A stretch of 54,675 nucleotides of DNA from Bacillus sp. (in: firmicutes) (GCA_012842745.1 DUSF01000016.1:1-54675); one strand, 5' to 3'. Positions 1 to 8,894 are shown, counted from the first letter of the stretch. The notes: generated by a model from the sequence alone, not told the origin. Numbers and translations are program-made.

Positions 1-335
1 AAGAATTGGTTTCTGACTTTGACGCTGTCGTGATTGAGGACTTGAACATGAAAGGAATGTCTCAAGCCTTTCACTTTGGAAAAAGCGTTCACGACAATAG
101 TTGGGGCATGTTCACGCTCTTTTTAGCGTACAAGCTGAAAGAACAAGGAAAACAACTTGTGAAAATTGATAAGTGGTTCCCTTCCACAAAGAAATGTTCT
201 TGTTGTGGTGCAGAAAAACCTATAAAACTATCTGAACGCACCTACCATTGTTCATGCGGTTATTCAGCAGATCGTGACTATAATTCCGCAATCAATATCA
301 AAAATGAAGGCATTCGCCTATTGGCTTTAGCATAG
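1..335 (+). CDS. tnpB: TnpB (IS200/IS605-type RNA-guided nuclease), 3' part
   Basis: The reading frame is open from the window edge, so the N-terminal part of the gene is missing here. The visible ~110 residues hold the RuvC-II segment (VIEDLNMKGM, with the catalytic Glu), the zinc ribbon (CSCC, then CSCG about 20 residues on) and the RuvC-III segment (DRDYNSAINI, with the catalytic Asp). TnpB proteins are RNA-guided DNA endonucleases that help IS200/IS605 elements persist at their site. The three signature blocks are intact and the stop is normal, so the visible part shows no sign of decay. Whether a tnpA partner exists upstream cannot be seen. Confidence 0.93.
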   Translation, partial: ELVSDFDAVVIEDLNMKGMSQAFHFGKSVHDNSWGMFTLFLAYKLKEQGKQLVKIDKWFPSTKKCSCCGAEKPIKLSERTYHCSCGYSADRDYNSAINIKNEGIRLLALA

Positions 336-461
336 AAACAAAACTCTTGGAACAAGAGGGTTAGCTCGGTCAATTTTCGTTAGCTAGTAAAAGTAACGAT
401 AAGTCGAGAAGCCCCCACTTCAATTAGACCGTAAGGTCAATAAGTGGTGGGAGTAGTTCAC
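336..461 (+). ncRNA. IS right end with probable omega-RNA (reRNA) scaffold
   Basis: Directly after the tnpB stop lies non-coding sequence ending in a stem: CCCCACTT (413-420) pairs with AAGTGGTGGG (442-451), with an inner GACC/GGTC stem. It is followed by GAGTAGTTCAC ending at 461. In characterised elements the TnpB guide RNA covers the 3' end of tnpB and the right-end hairpin, and the guide is the DNA just outside the right end. By that logic the element would end near 461 and the guide would start near 462. The boundary and the RNA are inferred from position and fold only. Confidence 0.5.
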
Positions 462-538
462 ATTCAGATATACTGGGAATATATTGGTTGAGGTAGTGAT
501 AATCATAAAGCAGTTGAACAAATTCAGGAGGACAGCAG

Positions 539-661
539 ATGGAAATTCAAGATGTAATAGAGGAAATAAAATATATAGATAAGAAGAGAAATATGACAAA
601 AAATCCAAACGATAATGGCAGCAATTTTTCCGAGAAGGATAAGTCATATGCCAAAGTTTAG
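539..661 (+). CDS. 40-residue ORF with strong SD, overlapping the next gene start
   Basis: An ATG at 539 follows a perfect AGGAGG (526-531) at 7-base spacing and opens a 41-codon frame rich in Lys, Asp, Asn and Glu. Its stop (659-661) lies 11 bases inside the next gene, whose preferred start is at 648. This is the arrangement of a translationally coupled leader or small regulatory peptide. No signal peptide or membrane segment is apparent and I do not recognise a family. It could also be the remnant of a longer gene cut by the IS insertion just upstream. Confidence 0.45.
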   Translation: MEIQDVIEEIKYIDKKRNMTKNPNDNGSNFSEKDKSYAKV

Positions 662-3600
662 TGTAGAACGTTTATTAATAAGGCTAGTGCGTCAGTTTCA
701 CTCCAAACAGTTTGAATATTCAAATATCATGTACTTATTTGGTTATTTATTCTGCGTTGTATCCGCCTCCACAATTGGTCGAACAGCAGCAGACACTTTG
801 TTTCTCAGTACATATGACGCATCTATGCTCTCTTATATGTATCTTCCGCAAGCAGGAACACTACTGTTAGTAGGGATAATATACCAGCGTCTATGTGGGC
901 GATTTCGTACAGACCAATTGGTCATAGGTGTTATTGTAATGGCGGCATTTTTAGCAATCTGCTCACGAATCATGATTGGTATGGGAACTAGTGGGATATT
1001 ACCCGTTATTTATATTGGATATGATGTATTAAATTTTTTAATGATTGTGAGCTTCTGGCAATTTGCTACTATTACAATGGATCAACGAAAGGCAAAACGT
1101 ACGATTGGCTTGGTGGGGAGTGGTGGAATTGTAGGAGGAATACTTAGTGGGTTCGGTCTAAAACTTATCGTGCAGCCGCTAGGTACGGAAAATTTAATTT
1201 ATGTTTATGCGGGATTCCAATTGTTAAGCCTTCTATTCGTAATATTAGTTATAAAGGGTATCGAAAACCGCAACAAAGTTTTTAGTGAAAAGACTAATTC
1301 AAAGAAGCTTTCAAAGAGGATGGAACAGGGCATTGAAAAGCACCAGGGATTATTCCAGTCGGTTCCTCACTTAAGATATGTAGCAGTAGTAGTAGGAACA
1401 ATTGTTATTTCACTAACTTTTATCGATTATCAGTTTAAGATTATTTTACGAGAAAGCTTACAAAATGAGGCGTTAGCAGGTTTTATGGGAAGCTTCTACG
1501 GTTTTGCTGGATTGTTGGCACTCCTTGTACAATTTTTTTTGTCAGGAAAATTAATTGCGAGATTTGGAGTGACGACGGCCATTCTTGTGTTCCCTTTTGT
1601 GTTATTAACGGGGAGCCTTATGTTGTTAATGATGCCTATTCTCGCTTTTGCCACATTGGTGAAAGGCAGTGACAAGGTGTTGGGAGACACGGTATATAGC
1701 TCTGTGACGCAGTTGATTATGTTTCCTATTCCCCCTGAATGGCGGGGACGAGCGAAAGGATTTCTTGATGGAATTGTTCGGAATGGTGCTAAGGCTGTAG
1801 CAGCTATCAGTTTGATTGTCTTATCAGGGAGAGTAGCTGTAGAACAATTTAGTTATATCATCGTCGGTTTGCTTCTCTTTTGTATTTTTGCGGCTATCAA
1901 AATCAAGAAAGCATATCTTTCGCTGTTGCTATCAACACTCCAATCAAAGCCTATTCAAGATGAGCATATAGATTTGATGGACCCCGCTAGTACTCAAGTA
2001 ATGGTTGAAGCTCTACTTGGCAATGACAGGCAGCAAGCGCTGTACGCTTTTCAATTCTTGAATAGCATTCAAGGATTCGATATGGGGCCTTATTTAGAAG
2101 AACTGTTGCAACATCCCTCTGAAGAAATTCGAATCGCTGTATTGCAGTATATTCAATCGGAAATTCCCGAAAAGGCTGAGTTTATGCTTGAACCTTTTTT
2201 GGAATCACCGAACATTCGCATTCGCTCCAATGCTATATTGGCAATGGCAGCCTACGCAAAGGAAGTAAATTTCGAACGTATGATTTCTTTATTGAAGGAA
2301 GAAAATGTTGAAATTCGTTCAATCGCTATTGCGGGATTAATTAAATATTATGGTATTGATGGTATGTTCCATGCCGTTGGAGCATTAAAGGAAATGCTTA
2401 GCAGTAGTTGTGAGGAAGAAAGAATGGCGATGGCTAGTTTGTTCGGCCTAATGGGGATTCAAAGTTTTTATAAACCATTAATCCCAATGTTGACTGATTC
2501 TTCAGAGCGAGTGCGAATAGGTGCATTGAAATCGGCAGGTATGCTATGTATTCCTGAACTCATCCCTTATATTGTTCCACTTGTGAAGGCGAGCACGACT
2601 AGAAAGCAAGCAATCGAGGCAATGGCTTCTTATGAAGATAAGGTCATCCTTCCGTTGCTTAAGCCTTATTTATGCGCTGATCAAGAGCATTTTCATTTAC
2701 CTCATGTATTTGAGGCTTTAGGGACACAAGCCGCATTCAATGCATTGCTAGAAAACTATGAGCAATTGACTGTTGATATGCGAGAGAAGGTTCTGGAATC
2801 CGCCGTTCGAATGAAGAGCGATTCTTGTATAATTGATTTTTCTTACGGTGAACGATTAATCATGCAGGAGCTTGAATTATATTGGATGTGGACGGAGCGC
2901 GGTGAACTTCTCCCTACTACTGAAAAATTCGCATTGATTTTAGAGGCAATAAAGGAAATGAGAATTCGTCAAGTGAGGAGAATATTTCAGTTGCTTTCTT
3001 TAATCCATGATACAAAAACAATAAATGCTGTTTATGTAAATTGGTCAACTGGCGATGCCCAGCAGCAATCGAATGCCGCTGAAGTTATTGATCAATTGTT
3101 AGGTGGAAAGCTGCGAACAGAGATTACAAAAATCATCGCACAGAATAGTTCATTTCAAGGAGGAACACAAAACCCAGCACTTTTAGAGGAAAATCTCGCC
3201 TGGCTGTATCAACAAGGAGATTCGTGGATGAGAAGATTGATAGAGCATGTAAGATTGCATGATTCAGTGCAAAGTTCAAAGGACGAATATATAGAACGTG
3301 TTCGTTTGTTGAAGAATGTTTCGTTATTTGCTGAATTATCAGGCAGGGATTTATTCAAAATTGCCCAGCATTTAAAGCTTGTACATATAAAGAAAAAAAC
3401 GATTATTATTAAAGAAATGGATAGCGGCGACTCACTTTATCTGATAAAACAAGGAACAACTGGAATTTACAAAAATTCAACGAAAGTCGCTGAATTAAGC
3501 GAGAATGAATGTTTTGGTGAAATGGCTGTTCTTACAGATGGTCCGAGGTCGGCAACGATTATTGCCGAGGAGGATACCGAATTGTATCAACTAACGTCGC

Positions 3601-4220
3601 ATGCATTCTATGATATGTTATTTGAAAGAACTGAGATTGCATTAGAATTGATGAGGCTATTATCTCGTCGTCTTCGTTCTGTGAATGCAAGAATAGCTAT
3701 AGCTGACAAGGCTGTCATTACAGAACAAGAAGTTGCAATTGCGGCTGTCTTAGAAGATAACGTTATGAAAGAGCTTGAAACCCTATCTGAGCAAGGAAAA
3801 AATGAAAAAATGATCCGGCGGATTCTAATGCTCCAGAGAATTAGTTTATTTGCTCATTGTTCACAGAAGGACTTTCTACATTTGGCACATATGGTGAAGG
3901 AGAATGTATATGAAGCAGGTGAGCAAGTTTGTCGAATAGGAGAAGACGGCGATGCTATGTTTTGTATTATTGAGGGTCAGATTTTAGTCCATAAGGGGGG
4001 AGAAACACTGACGTCCCTTGGGATGGGGGAGAGCTTTGGAGAGATGGCTATTATTGATGGAGAACCAAGATCGGCCGACTGTACTGCAACTAGTCGAACG
4101 ATAGTAATGGAACTTACGAGAGAACAAGTATTTACCTTTTGTTTTCAAAGAATCGAAGTTCTCAAAGGGATTATTCGAGTTCTCGCTGAACGGTTCCAAG
4201 GAACGCAAGATCGCATGTGA
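648..4220 (+). CDS. Npt-like nucleotide transporter / HEAT / twin cNMP-binding fusion protein
   Basis: Start chosen at 648 because AGAAGGA lies about 10 bases upstream; the in-frame ATG at 615 has no SD. The 1190-residue product begins with a hydrophobic region (~25-430) of many transmembrane helices resembling the Npt1/Npt2 (ADP/ATP translocase, MFS-like) family. A long helical-repeat region follows (~450-880) with HEAT/armadillo character (for example HPSEEIRIAVLQYIQ and ESPNIRIRSNAILAMAAYA). Two cyclic-nucleotide-binding domains (~888-1010 and ~1062-1190) end the protein, each with a phosphate-binding-cassette motif: FGEMAVLTDGPRSA and FGEMAIIDGEPRSA. The retained Gly-Glu and Arg-Ser-Ala suggest that ligand binding is possible. 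The fold order implies a membrane sensor or transporter gated by a nucleotide signal; the substrate is unknown. Translation may be coupled to the 40-codon ORF that overlaps its start. Confidence 0.85.
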   Translation: MPKFSVERLLIRLVRQFHSKQFEYSNIMYLFGYLFCVVSASTIGRTAADTLFLSTYDASMLSYMYLPQAGTLLLVGIIYQRLCGRFRTDQLVIGVIVMAAFLAICSRIMIGMGTSGILPVIYIGYDVLNFLMIVSFWQFATITMDQRKAKRTIGLVGSGGIVGGILSGFGLKLIVQPLGTENLIYVYAGFQLLSLLFVILVIKGIENRNKVFSEKTNSKKLSKRMEQGIEKHQGLFQSVPHLRYVAVVVGTIVISLTFIDYQFKIILRESLQNEALAGFMGSFYGFAGLLALLVQFFLSGKLIARFGVTTAILVFPFVLLTGSLMLLMMPILAFATLVKGSDKVLGDTVYSSVTQLIMFPIPPEWRGRAKGFLDGIVRNGAKAVAAISLIVLSGRVAVEQFSYIIVGLLLFCIFAAIKIKKAYLSLLLSTLQSKPIQDEHIDLMDPASTQVMVEALLGNDRQQALYAFQFLNSIQGFDMGPYLEELLQHPSEEIRIAVLQYIQSEIPEKAEFMLEPFLESPNIRIRSNAILAMAAYAKEVNFERMISLLKEENVEIRSIAIAGLIKYYGIDGMFHAVGALKEMLSSSCEEERMAMASLFGLMGIQSFYKPLIPMLTDSSERVRIGALKSAGMLCIPELIPYIVPLVKASTTRKQAIEAMASYEDKVILPLLKPYLCADQEHFHLPHVFEALGTQAAFNALLENYEQLTVDMREKVLESAVRMKSDSCIIDFSYGERLIMQELELYWMWTERGELLPTTEKFALILEAIKEMRIRQVRRIFQLLSLIHDTKTINAVYVNWSTGDAQQQSNAAEVIDQLLGGKLRTEITKIIAQNSSFQGGTQNPALLEENLAWLYQQGDSWMRRLIEHVRLHDSVQSSKDEYIERVRLLKNVSLFAELSGRDLFKIAQHLKLVHIKKKTIIIKEMDSGDSLYLIKQGTTGIYKNSTKVAELSENECFGEMAVLTDGPRSATIIAEEDTELYQLTSHAFYDMLFERTEIALELMRLLSRRLRSVNARIAIADKAVITEQEVAIAAVLEDNVMKELETLSEQGKNEKMIRRILMLQRISLFAHCSQKDFLHLAHMVKENVYEAGEQVCRIGEDGDAMFCIIEGQILVHKGGETLTSLGMGESFGEMAIIDGEPRSADCTATSRTIVMELTREQVFTFCFQRIEVLKGIIRVLAERFQGTQDRM

Positions 4221-4396
4221 ATGTTTATTAATTATGTATTGTTCAAAATTCTTATTATCGAGATAGACATGATAAACTAAACTATTATAATAGTAATATA
4301 CAGTAATCTACATATTTTCCACGATTTTTAGTCAACGTCTACTAAACGATGGGACAAGATACGTGTCGGGCGCGTCCCAGAAAGAGAGGGAAGGAT

Positions 4397-5665
4397 ATGA
4401 GACTATTAAAAGGTTTAGGAATCGCAACAGTTTTGTTTGTTGGTGCACAGCATGTGGGTGCGGAAGAAATCCGCCTTCAAACGAATACAGTTTTAAATGA
4501 AAATGGCTTAAGTTATGTTCCTACGAAAATAGTAACAAACCAATTAAATGCGCCAGTTTCTTGGAATAATCAGGACAAAACTTTGGATATAACGAAAGAT
4601 TATACGAAAATCTCTTTTAAATTAGGGGAGTCAAGTGCAAAGGTTAATGAAGAAATTGTAAACAGTGCTCCTATCGTTGTAAAAGACGGTGTTTCCTATC
4701 TTCCGCTTCGCTTTATTGCCGAAACTTTAAATATGAAGGTAGATTGGAATGCGGACGTAATTACTTTAACGAGTTACTATCAATATATCGTTAAACAAGG
4801 GGATTATCTTTATAAAATATCGCAAAAATATGGTTTATCAGTAGAAGAAATTCAAAAGATTAATAATTTGAAAGATGACAAAATTCAAGTTGGACAAGTT
4901 TTATATTTAAGACCTAGTTTGGCTACTTCAGCGTCATCTAACCAAGTGTATCCACAGAATGATGCCAATGTTATTTTTAAAGAAACGCTTGATGCCGTTT
5001 CAAGTGAAAACATAGTCTTGAATGATAGTAATAATGATTCGAACGCTAAAGTTAATCAAGATTTCATAACTAAAACAAATTTTGAATATACATCCTATAT
5101 CGTCCAAAAAGGTGATTACCTCTCAAAAATAAGTTCTGAAAATAAAATCTCTTTAAAGGATTTACTGGCCATAAATAATTTAACAGAATCAACAATTATA
5201 CGAATTGGGGATGAACTGCTTTTGCCAAAAAGAATAGTACCTCTTTCATCTAAAGTAAGCAATCAAAATGGAGAGTATTTAGATTGGTGGACAGAAGCGC
5301 AATATTTATTCCCGATTGGTGAGATTGCAACTGTAACAGACTTTGAAACCGGTATTTCCTTCCTAATCCGCCGTAGCTATGGCACAAATCATGCGGATTG
5401 TGAGCCGTTGACAGCAGAAGATACGGCAGCTGCGAAAGAGTTGTGGGGTGATTTTAGCTGGAACACTAGAGCTGTTCTAGTTGAAGTTGAAGGCCGAACA
5501 ATAGCAGCCTCAATGAGTTTTATGCCACACGATATCCAATCGATTTTAGATAATGATTTTGAAGGTCATTTTGATCTACATTTTCGAAATAGTACGCGCC
5601 ATAAAGATGGAAAAATTGATAACTACCATCAGGAGAAAATAAAAGTGGCAGCTGGGGTTCAATAG
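4397..5665 (+). CDS. Secreted LysM protein with copper-amine-oxidase-type N domain
   Basis: Start at 4397 follows AGGGAAGG; the product is 422 residues. Residues 1-22 form a signal peptide. Residues ~28-127 resemble the copper amine oxidase N-terminal-like stalk domain (VVKDGVSYLPLRFIAETL). Two LysM domains follow at ~129-172 (YIVKQGDYLYKISQKYGLS) and ~232-278, separated by a Ser/Asn-rich linker. The C-terminal domain (~288-420) carries a striking set of polar residues (H332, D334, H391, H395, H402, H411) that could bind metal; I do not recognise its function. LysM domains bind peptidoglycan, so the protein probably sits in the wall or spore cortex. It stands alone, with a hairpin terminator just after its stop. 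Confidence 0.85.
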   Translation: MRLLKGLGIATVLFVGAQHVGAEEIRLQTNTVLNENGLSYVPTKIVTNQLNAPVSWNNQDKTLDITKDYTKISFKLGESSAKVNEEIVNSAPIVVKDGVSYLPLRFIAETLNMKVDWNADVITLTSYYQYIVKQGDYLYKISQKYGLSVEEIQKINNLKDDKIQVGQVLYLRPSLATSASSNQVYPQNDANVIFKETLDAVSSENIVLNDSNNDSNAKVNQDFITKTNFEYTSYIVQKGDYLSKISSENKISLKDLLAINNLTESTIIRIGDELLLPKRIVPLSSKVSNQNGEYLDWWTEAQYLFPIGEIATVTDFETGISFLIRRSYGTNHADCEPLTAEDTAAAKELWGDFSWNTRAVLVEVEGRTIAASMSFMPHDIQSILDNDFEGHFDLHFRNSTRHKDGKIDNYHQEKIKVAAGVQ

Positions 5666-5666
5666 A

Positions 5667-5699
5667 TTATCGCCAAGTGCAACATGCACTTGGCGATTA
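5667..5699. terminator. Hairpin terminator between convergent genes
   Basis: A perfect 11-bp inverted repeat (TCGCCAAGTGC at 5670-5680 and its complement at 5686-5696, loop AACAT) follows the LysM gene stop by four bases. The T-run is weak on the plus side (ATTAATTTTG). It may serve both convergent transcripts. Confidence 0.7.
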
Positions 5700-5754
5700 A
5701 TTTTGTCTAATATTAATTCACCTGTCTTTGCCATATCAAAAACAATGCCAGCCC

Positions 5755-6987
5755 CTAGGACTTAATAATGATTTCCCTTCCTTCTTTGCGCATTTTCATA
5801 TATTCAGCTGTTGCGGTAAAAAGTACGTCAGAGGAGGAATTCAATGCAGTTTCACAGGAATCCTGTAAAACACCGATGATAAATCCTACAGCAACGACTT
5901 GCATGGCAATATCATTTGGAATGCCGAATAAGCTACACGCTAGTGGAATGAGTAAGAGCGACCCACCGGCAACTCCTGAAGCGCCTGCAGCGGATATGGC
6001 GGATAGGACGCTAAGAATAAGCGCAGTTGCAATATCCACTTTAATACCGAGAGTGTGAACGGCTGCAAGGGTTAAGACAGAGATTGTCACAGCAGCACCA
6101 GCCATATTGATGGTCGCGCCTAATGGGATTGATACTGAATACGTATCCTTGTCCAATTTGAGTCTTTCACATAAGCTCATATTGACTGGAATGTTTGCAG
6201 CAGAGCTGCGCGTAAAGAATGCTGTAATACCACTTTCCCGTAAGCATTTTAAGACAAGTGGATATGGATTTTTACGAATATTAATAAATACGATGATTGG
6301 ATTCATAACGAGTGCAACAAAAAGCATGCAGCCGATTAGTACCATCAGTAATTTTCCATAAGCAAGCAAGGCTGAAAGCCCACTAGTTACAATAGCATCA
6401 AAGACAAGTCCCATAATTCCAATCGGTGCTAAATTAATAACCCATTTCACTACTTGAGAGATTGCATCGGAAAAATTAGCAAGCATATTTTTTGTAGAAT
6501 CAGATGCATTTTTCAAGGCAATACCAAGAACGACGGCCCAAGTTAATATGCCGATATAATTGGCATGTAATAATGCATCAATTGGATTGGCAACAATGTT
6601 AAATAGCAATGTTTTTAGTACTTCTATAATACCTTCAGGAGGAGTAAGGTCTTCGGCACTTGTTCCAAGCGATAAACTAACCGGAAAAAGAAAGCTTGCC
6701 ACGACAGCTACAAATCCTGCTAGGAATGTACCTATACCATATAGGGTGATAATAGATTTCATATTTGTTGGATGCCCACTTTTATGTTGGGAGATAGCGG
6801 ACATTACCAAGAACAACACTAATATCGGCGCAACCGCTTTCAAAGCACCTACAAATAAAGAACCGAAAATCGCAATCCACTTTCCAGCATTAGGAATTGT
6901 TAAAGCTAAAATAATACCAAGTATAATACCAATAAGTATTCGCTTTACTAAACTAATTTTGTTCCATTTTAGAATTAAATTTTTCAC
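5755..6987 (-). CDS. sstT: Serine/threonine:sodium symporter SstT
   Basis: This is a member of the dicarboxylate/amino acid:cation symporter family. The 410-residue product has about eight hydrophobic segments plus the family signatures [26 protein letters not shown] and, near the C-terminus, [12 protein letters not shown], typical of SstT. It imports serine and threonine with sodium across the plasma membrane. A GTG start at 6987 is preferred because GGGGGGA precedes it by five bases (reading the minus strand); an in-frame ATG at 7038 lacks an SD. The gene is monocistronic and converges on the LysM gene. Confidence 0.93.
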   Translation of the reverse strand: MKNLILKWNKISLVKRILIGIILGIILALTIPNAGKWIAIFGSLFVGALKAVAPILVLFLVMSAISQHKSGHPTNMKSIITLYGIGTFLAGFVAVVASFLFPVSLSLGTSAEDLTPPEGIIEVLKTLLFNIVANPIDALLHANYIGILTWAVVLGIALKNASDSTKNMLANFSDAISQVVKWVINLAPIGIMGLVFDAIVTSGLSALLAYGKLLMVLIGCMLFVALVMNPIIVFINIRKNPYPLVLKCLRESGITAFFTRSSAANIPVNMSLCERLKLDKDTYSVSIPLGATINMAGAAVTISVLTLAAVHTLGIKVDIATALILSVLSAISAAGASGVAGGSLLLIPLACSLFGIPNDIAMQVVAVGFIIGVLQDSCETALNSSSDVLFTATAEYMKMRKEGREIIIKS

Positions 6988-7120
6988 ACATTTCCCCCCT
7001 GCACAGTTGCTGTGTATTATAGATGTAGCTATATACATATAATATATTGCAATAATTAGTCTACCATGAATTTCGTCGATTGTGAATTATTTTAAAATAG
7101 GAATTAAGAGCAGGGAAATA

Positions 7121-7154
7121 AAAAAAATCGACAAATGCTAAGACTTGTCGATTT
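7121..7154 (-). terminator. Rho-independent terminator of the gerP-like cluster
   Basis: On the minus strand AAATCGACAA (complement of 7145-7154) and its partner (7125-7134) form a 10-bp stem followed by a run of seven or more T. It overlaps the stop codon of the last GerPA/PF-like gene. Confidence 0.85.
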
Positions 7155-7389
7155 AAACTACACTATTCTTAATAGCGTTACTATCACTTGCATCCGGATC
7201 AAAAACAGCTGCGGTTGGGAAAGCAATAGGGGACAGGTCTCCGTTTTGTTCTCCGAACGCCTGATTTCGTTTGTAAGTTACTAATTGGTCAATCAATTGA
7301 AAAGGGCCCATATTAGCGTTAGCACCATTATCCATTGAATTAATTTTAAACCCTAGGACATTTACGACCATCGGTGAGAGAAAAACCAT
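7153..7389 (-). CDS. GerPA/GerPF-family spore germination protein (fourth in cluster)
   Basis: A 78-residue protein with the GerPA/GerPF layout: a short beta-rich N-terminus ending in GFKINSMDNGANANMG, a middle NQAFGEQNGDL segment (the family's N-x-G-D position) and FDPDASDSNAIKN near the end, matching the usual DPD...D motif. GerP proteins act in the spore coat and help small germinants reach their receptors. SD GGGAG lies seven bases before the ATG. It is most similar within this window to the neighbouring 7418-7648 protein, with shared KRNQ-x-x-GE-x-NGDL, so the two look like a recent tandem duplication. Confidence 0.8.
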   Translation of the reverse strand: MVFLSPMVVNVLGFKINSMDNGANANMGPFQLIDQLVTYKRNQAFGEQNGDLSPIAFPTAAVFDPDASDSNAIKNSVV

Positions 7390-7417
7390 GTAATCACTCC
7401 CGTTTTTATATTATGTG

Positions 7418-7648
7418 TTAAAAGAAACTTGACTTAATTGTTGGTTTGTCAAGCAAATCTGCATCCGATACCCAGGAGAGGGATAGTGAATAAGTGCATA
7501 AATCCCCATTCATTTCGCCAATTCCTTGGTTTCGCTTATATGAAACAAATTGATCCAAATGTTGACTTGGCCCAAGATTTGTGACTGCGCCATGGTCAAT
7601 TGAGTTGATTTTAATTCCAAGAATATTGAGGGCAACCGGTGCAAACAT
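7418..7648 (-). CDS. GerPA/GerPF-family spore germination protein (third in cluster)
   Basis: A 76-residue protein beginning MFAPVALNILGIKINSIDHG. Start at 7648 is preferred over an in-frame GTG three codons upstream because AAGGAG would touch the GTG but sits eight bases before the ATG. It shares the VSYKRNQGIGEMNGDL core with the next gene and the general GerPA/PF plan. The likely place of action is the inner spore coat. It lies 12 bases downstream of the preceding cluster gene, consistent with one transcript from the 8.2 kb region. Confidence 0.8.
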   Translation of the reverse strand: MFAPVALNILGIKINSIDHGAVTNLGPSQHLDQFVSYKRNQGIGEMNGDLCTYSLSLSWVSDADLLDKPTIKSSFF

Positions 7649-7660
7649 TGATTTCACTCC

Positions 7661-7912
7661 TTAAAGGGGAGGTAAATTAGTTGTTTCAAAAGCAGCATTA
7701 GAATCAAGCTGATCTCTGTCATCGACAAAGCTTCTCGTCCCAAAGAAATTGCTACCGTCACCCATATTTTGCCCAAGTCCCATGTTTTTCTTATCCGAAT
7801 TATGCCATTCAGCTAACAGGTTTTGGCCAACGTTAATAGCTGATGCATTTTCAAATGAATTCACTTTAATAATATTAATATTTATGTTGATGTATGGCAC
7901 TGGTCCAACCAA
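7661..7912 (-). CDS. GerPA/GerPF-family spore germination protein (second in cluster, TTG start)
   Basis: The SD AGGAGGGG lies inside the longer open frame, nine bases before a TTG at 7912, so a TTG start is chosen over the ATG at 7936. The 83-residue product then begins VGPVPYINININIIKVNSF, which fits the IVGP-x-x-IN opening of GerPA. Residues ~45-55 hold NMGLGQNMGDGS. It diverges from its two downstream neighbours after the first 30 residues. Role inferred from family: a coat-located germinant-permeability protein. Confidence 0.75.
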   Translation of the reverse strand: MVGPVPYINININIIKVNSFENASAINVGQNLLAEWHNSDKKNMGLGQNMGDGSNFFGTRSFVDDRDQLDSNAAFETTNLPPL

Positions 7913-7935
7913 TATTGCACCCCTCCTAAGATACA

Positions 7936-8163
7936 TTAATTGCTTTTAATTGTAATGAAATCCACAGCTTCATCATCTATTGTAAAAGAGATTGATTCAA
8001 CTCTAACTGCCCCATCTGCATGCTGCTGCCCAAAACCTTGATTTTTCTTGGCATTCGCATTTCGATTCTGTTTAATCGTGGAACTAAAGGACACTGCTCC
8101 TAAGTGGTCAACGTTATTGAGTTTAATATCTTTGATGTTTATATTGGTTGGTAAAAAGAACAT
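7936..8163 (-). CDS. GerPA/GerPF-family-like spore protein (first in cluster)
   Basis: A 75-residue protein with the pattern INIKDIKLNNVDHLGAVSFS, then NQGFGQQHADGAVR, parallel to the other three cluster members. It is the most divergent of the four, so family membership rests partly on position. A strong SD (GGAAGGAG) precedes the ATG. It is promoter-proximal in the minus-strand cluster and divergent from the hsp20 gene; the 216-bp gap between them must hold both promoters. I could not identify a convincing sporulation sigma-factor site there. Confidence 0.7.
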   Translation of the reverse strand: MFFLPTNINIKDIKLNNVDHLGAVSFSSTIKQNRNANAKKNQGFGQQHADGAVRVESISFTIDDEAVDFITIKSN

Positions 8164-8379
8164 AGATTTTCTCCTTCCTTCCCCATTTCGTAACCCAATG
8201 TTAATAGATATGCTTCTAAAGGAAAAATTATGTGTCTACCCATCACTCATATCGTTTAAGCCCCATTTTTGGATTTTCAATGCTTTTTTTAAAAGTGAAT
8301 GAATAAATATAAAATAGGATGGCAATACATCACCTTGAAATTTCGTTTGTCATGGGGTACATAGCCGGGAGGTTCAACT

Positions 8380-8850
8380 ATGGACATGAATAAGATCTTA
8401 CAGTGGCTAGAACTAGCGAAGAAGTATCAAACAAGCAATTTTTGGAGTGACATTTTCGACCAGTCCCCTTTTGACGAATTCATGAAAAATAATAACTTTG
8501 GGGAGGCTGGTGAGTCTCCGCCCAATTTTAAACAAAATGAAAAATTTCCACCTACAGATATCTACGTAACCGATGAGGAAGTTCTATTGGTAGCTGACTT
8601 GGCTGGATATTTGAAGGAAGAAATTCAAATTTCTGTATCAGGGACAAAATTATTAATAAAAGGCTGCAACAATCGGATGATTCCAGGAGAACTAGTACAG
8701 CAGGAAAGATACCACGGGGCTTTTGAACGGATTATCCAACTTCCAGAACCAACGTATCCAAATCAAATTAGGGCAAAATTTACGAATGGGTTACTTTTGG
8801 TGTCATATAAACGGCAATTTAAAAATGAAGAGCATGTACCGATTGAGTAA
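8380..8850 (+). CDS. Small heat-shock protein (Hsp20/alpha-crystallin family)
   Basis: A 156-residue protein whose second half (~57-150) is an alpha-crystallin domain: PPTDIYVTDEEVLLVADLAG, then the ISVSGTKLLIKG strand pair and KFTNGLLLVSYKR near the end (the usual A-x-x-x-N-G-V/L-L motif). The N-terminal ~55 residues are poorly conserved, as is normal. SD GGGAGG stands seven bases upstream. Its place between GerPA/PF-like genes and a GerPC-like gene suggests a spore-coat-associated sHSP, as with CotM/CotP in B. subtilis, rather than a general stress chaperone; that is inference. Confidence 0.88.
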   Translation: MDMNKILQWLELAKKYQTSNFWSDIFDQSPFDEFMKNNNFGEAGESPPNFKQNEKFPPTDIYVTDEEVLLVADLAGYLKEEIQISVSGTKLLIKGCNNRMIPGELVQQERYHGAFERIIQLPEPTYPNQIRAKFTNGLLLVSYKRQFKNEEHVPIE

Positions 8851-8894
8851 GAGGCCAATTGACGATTTAATGACGAGGAATAAGGGGATTTGCT

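Noticed and set aside
4281-4294. ACTATTATAATAGT palindrome as a Per or Fur box
   Set aside because: The centre and arms do not fit TTATAATnATTATAA; it is a short AT-rich palindrome likely by chance.
8164-8379. Sigma-K promoters for the spore cluster
   Set aside because: CATA-like -10 candidates exist on the minus strand, but none has an AC -35 at correct spacing; no confident call.
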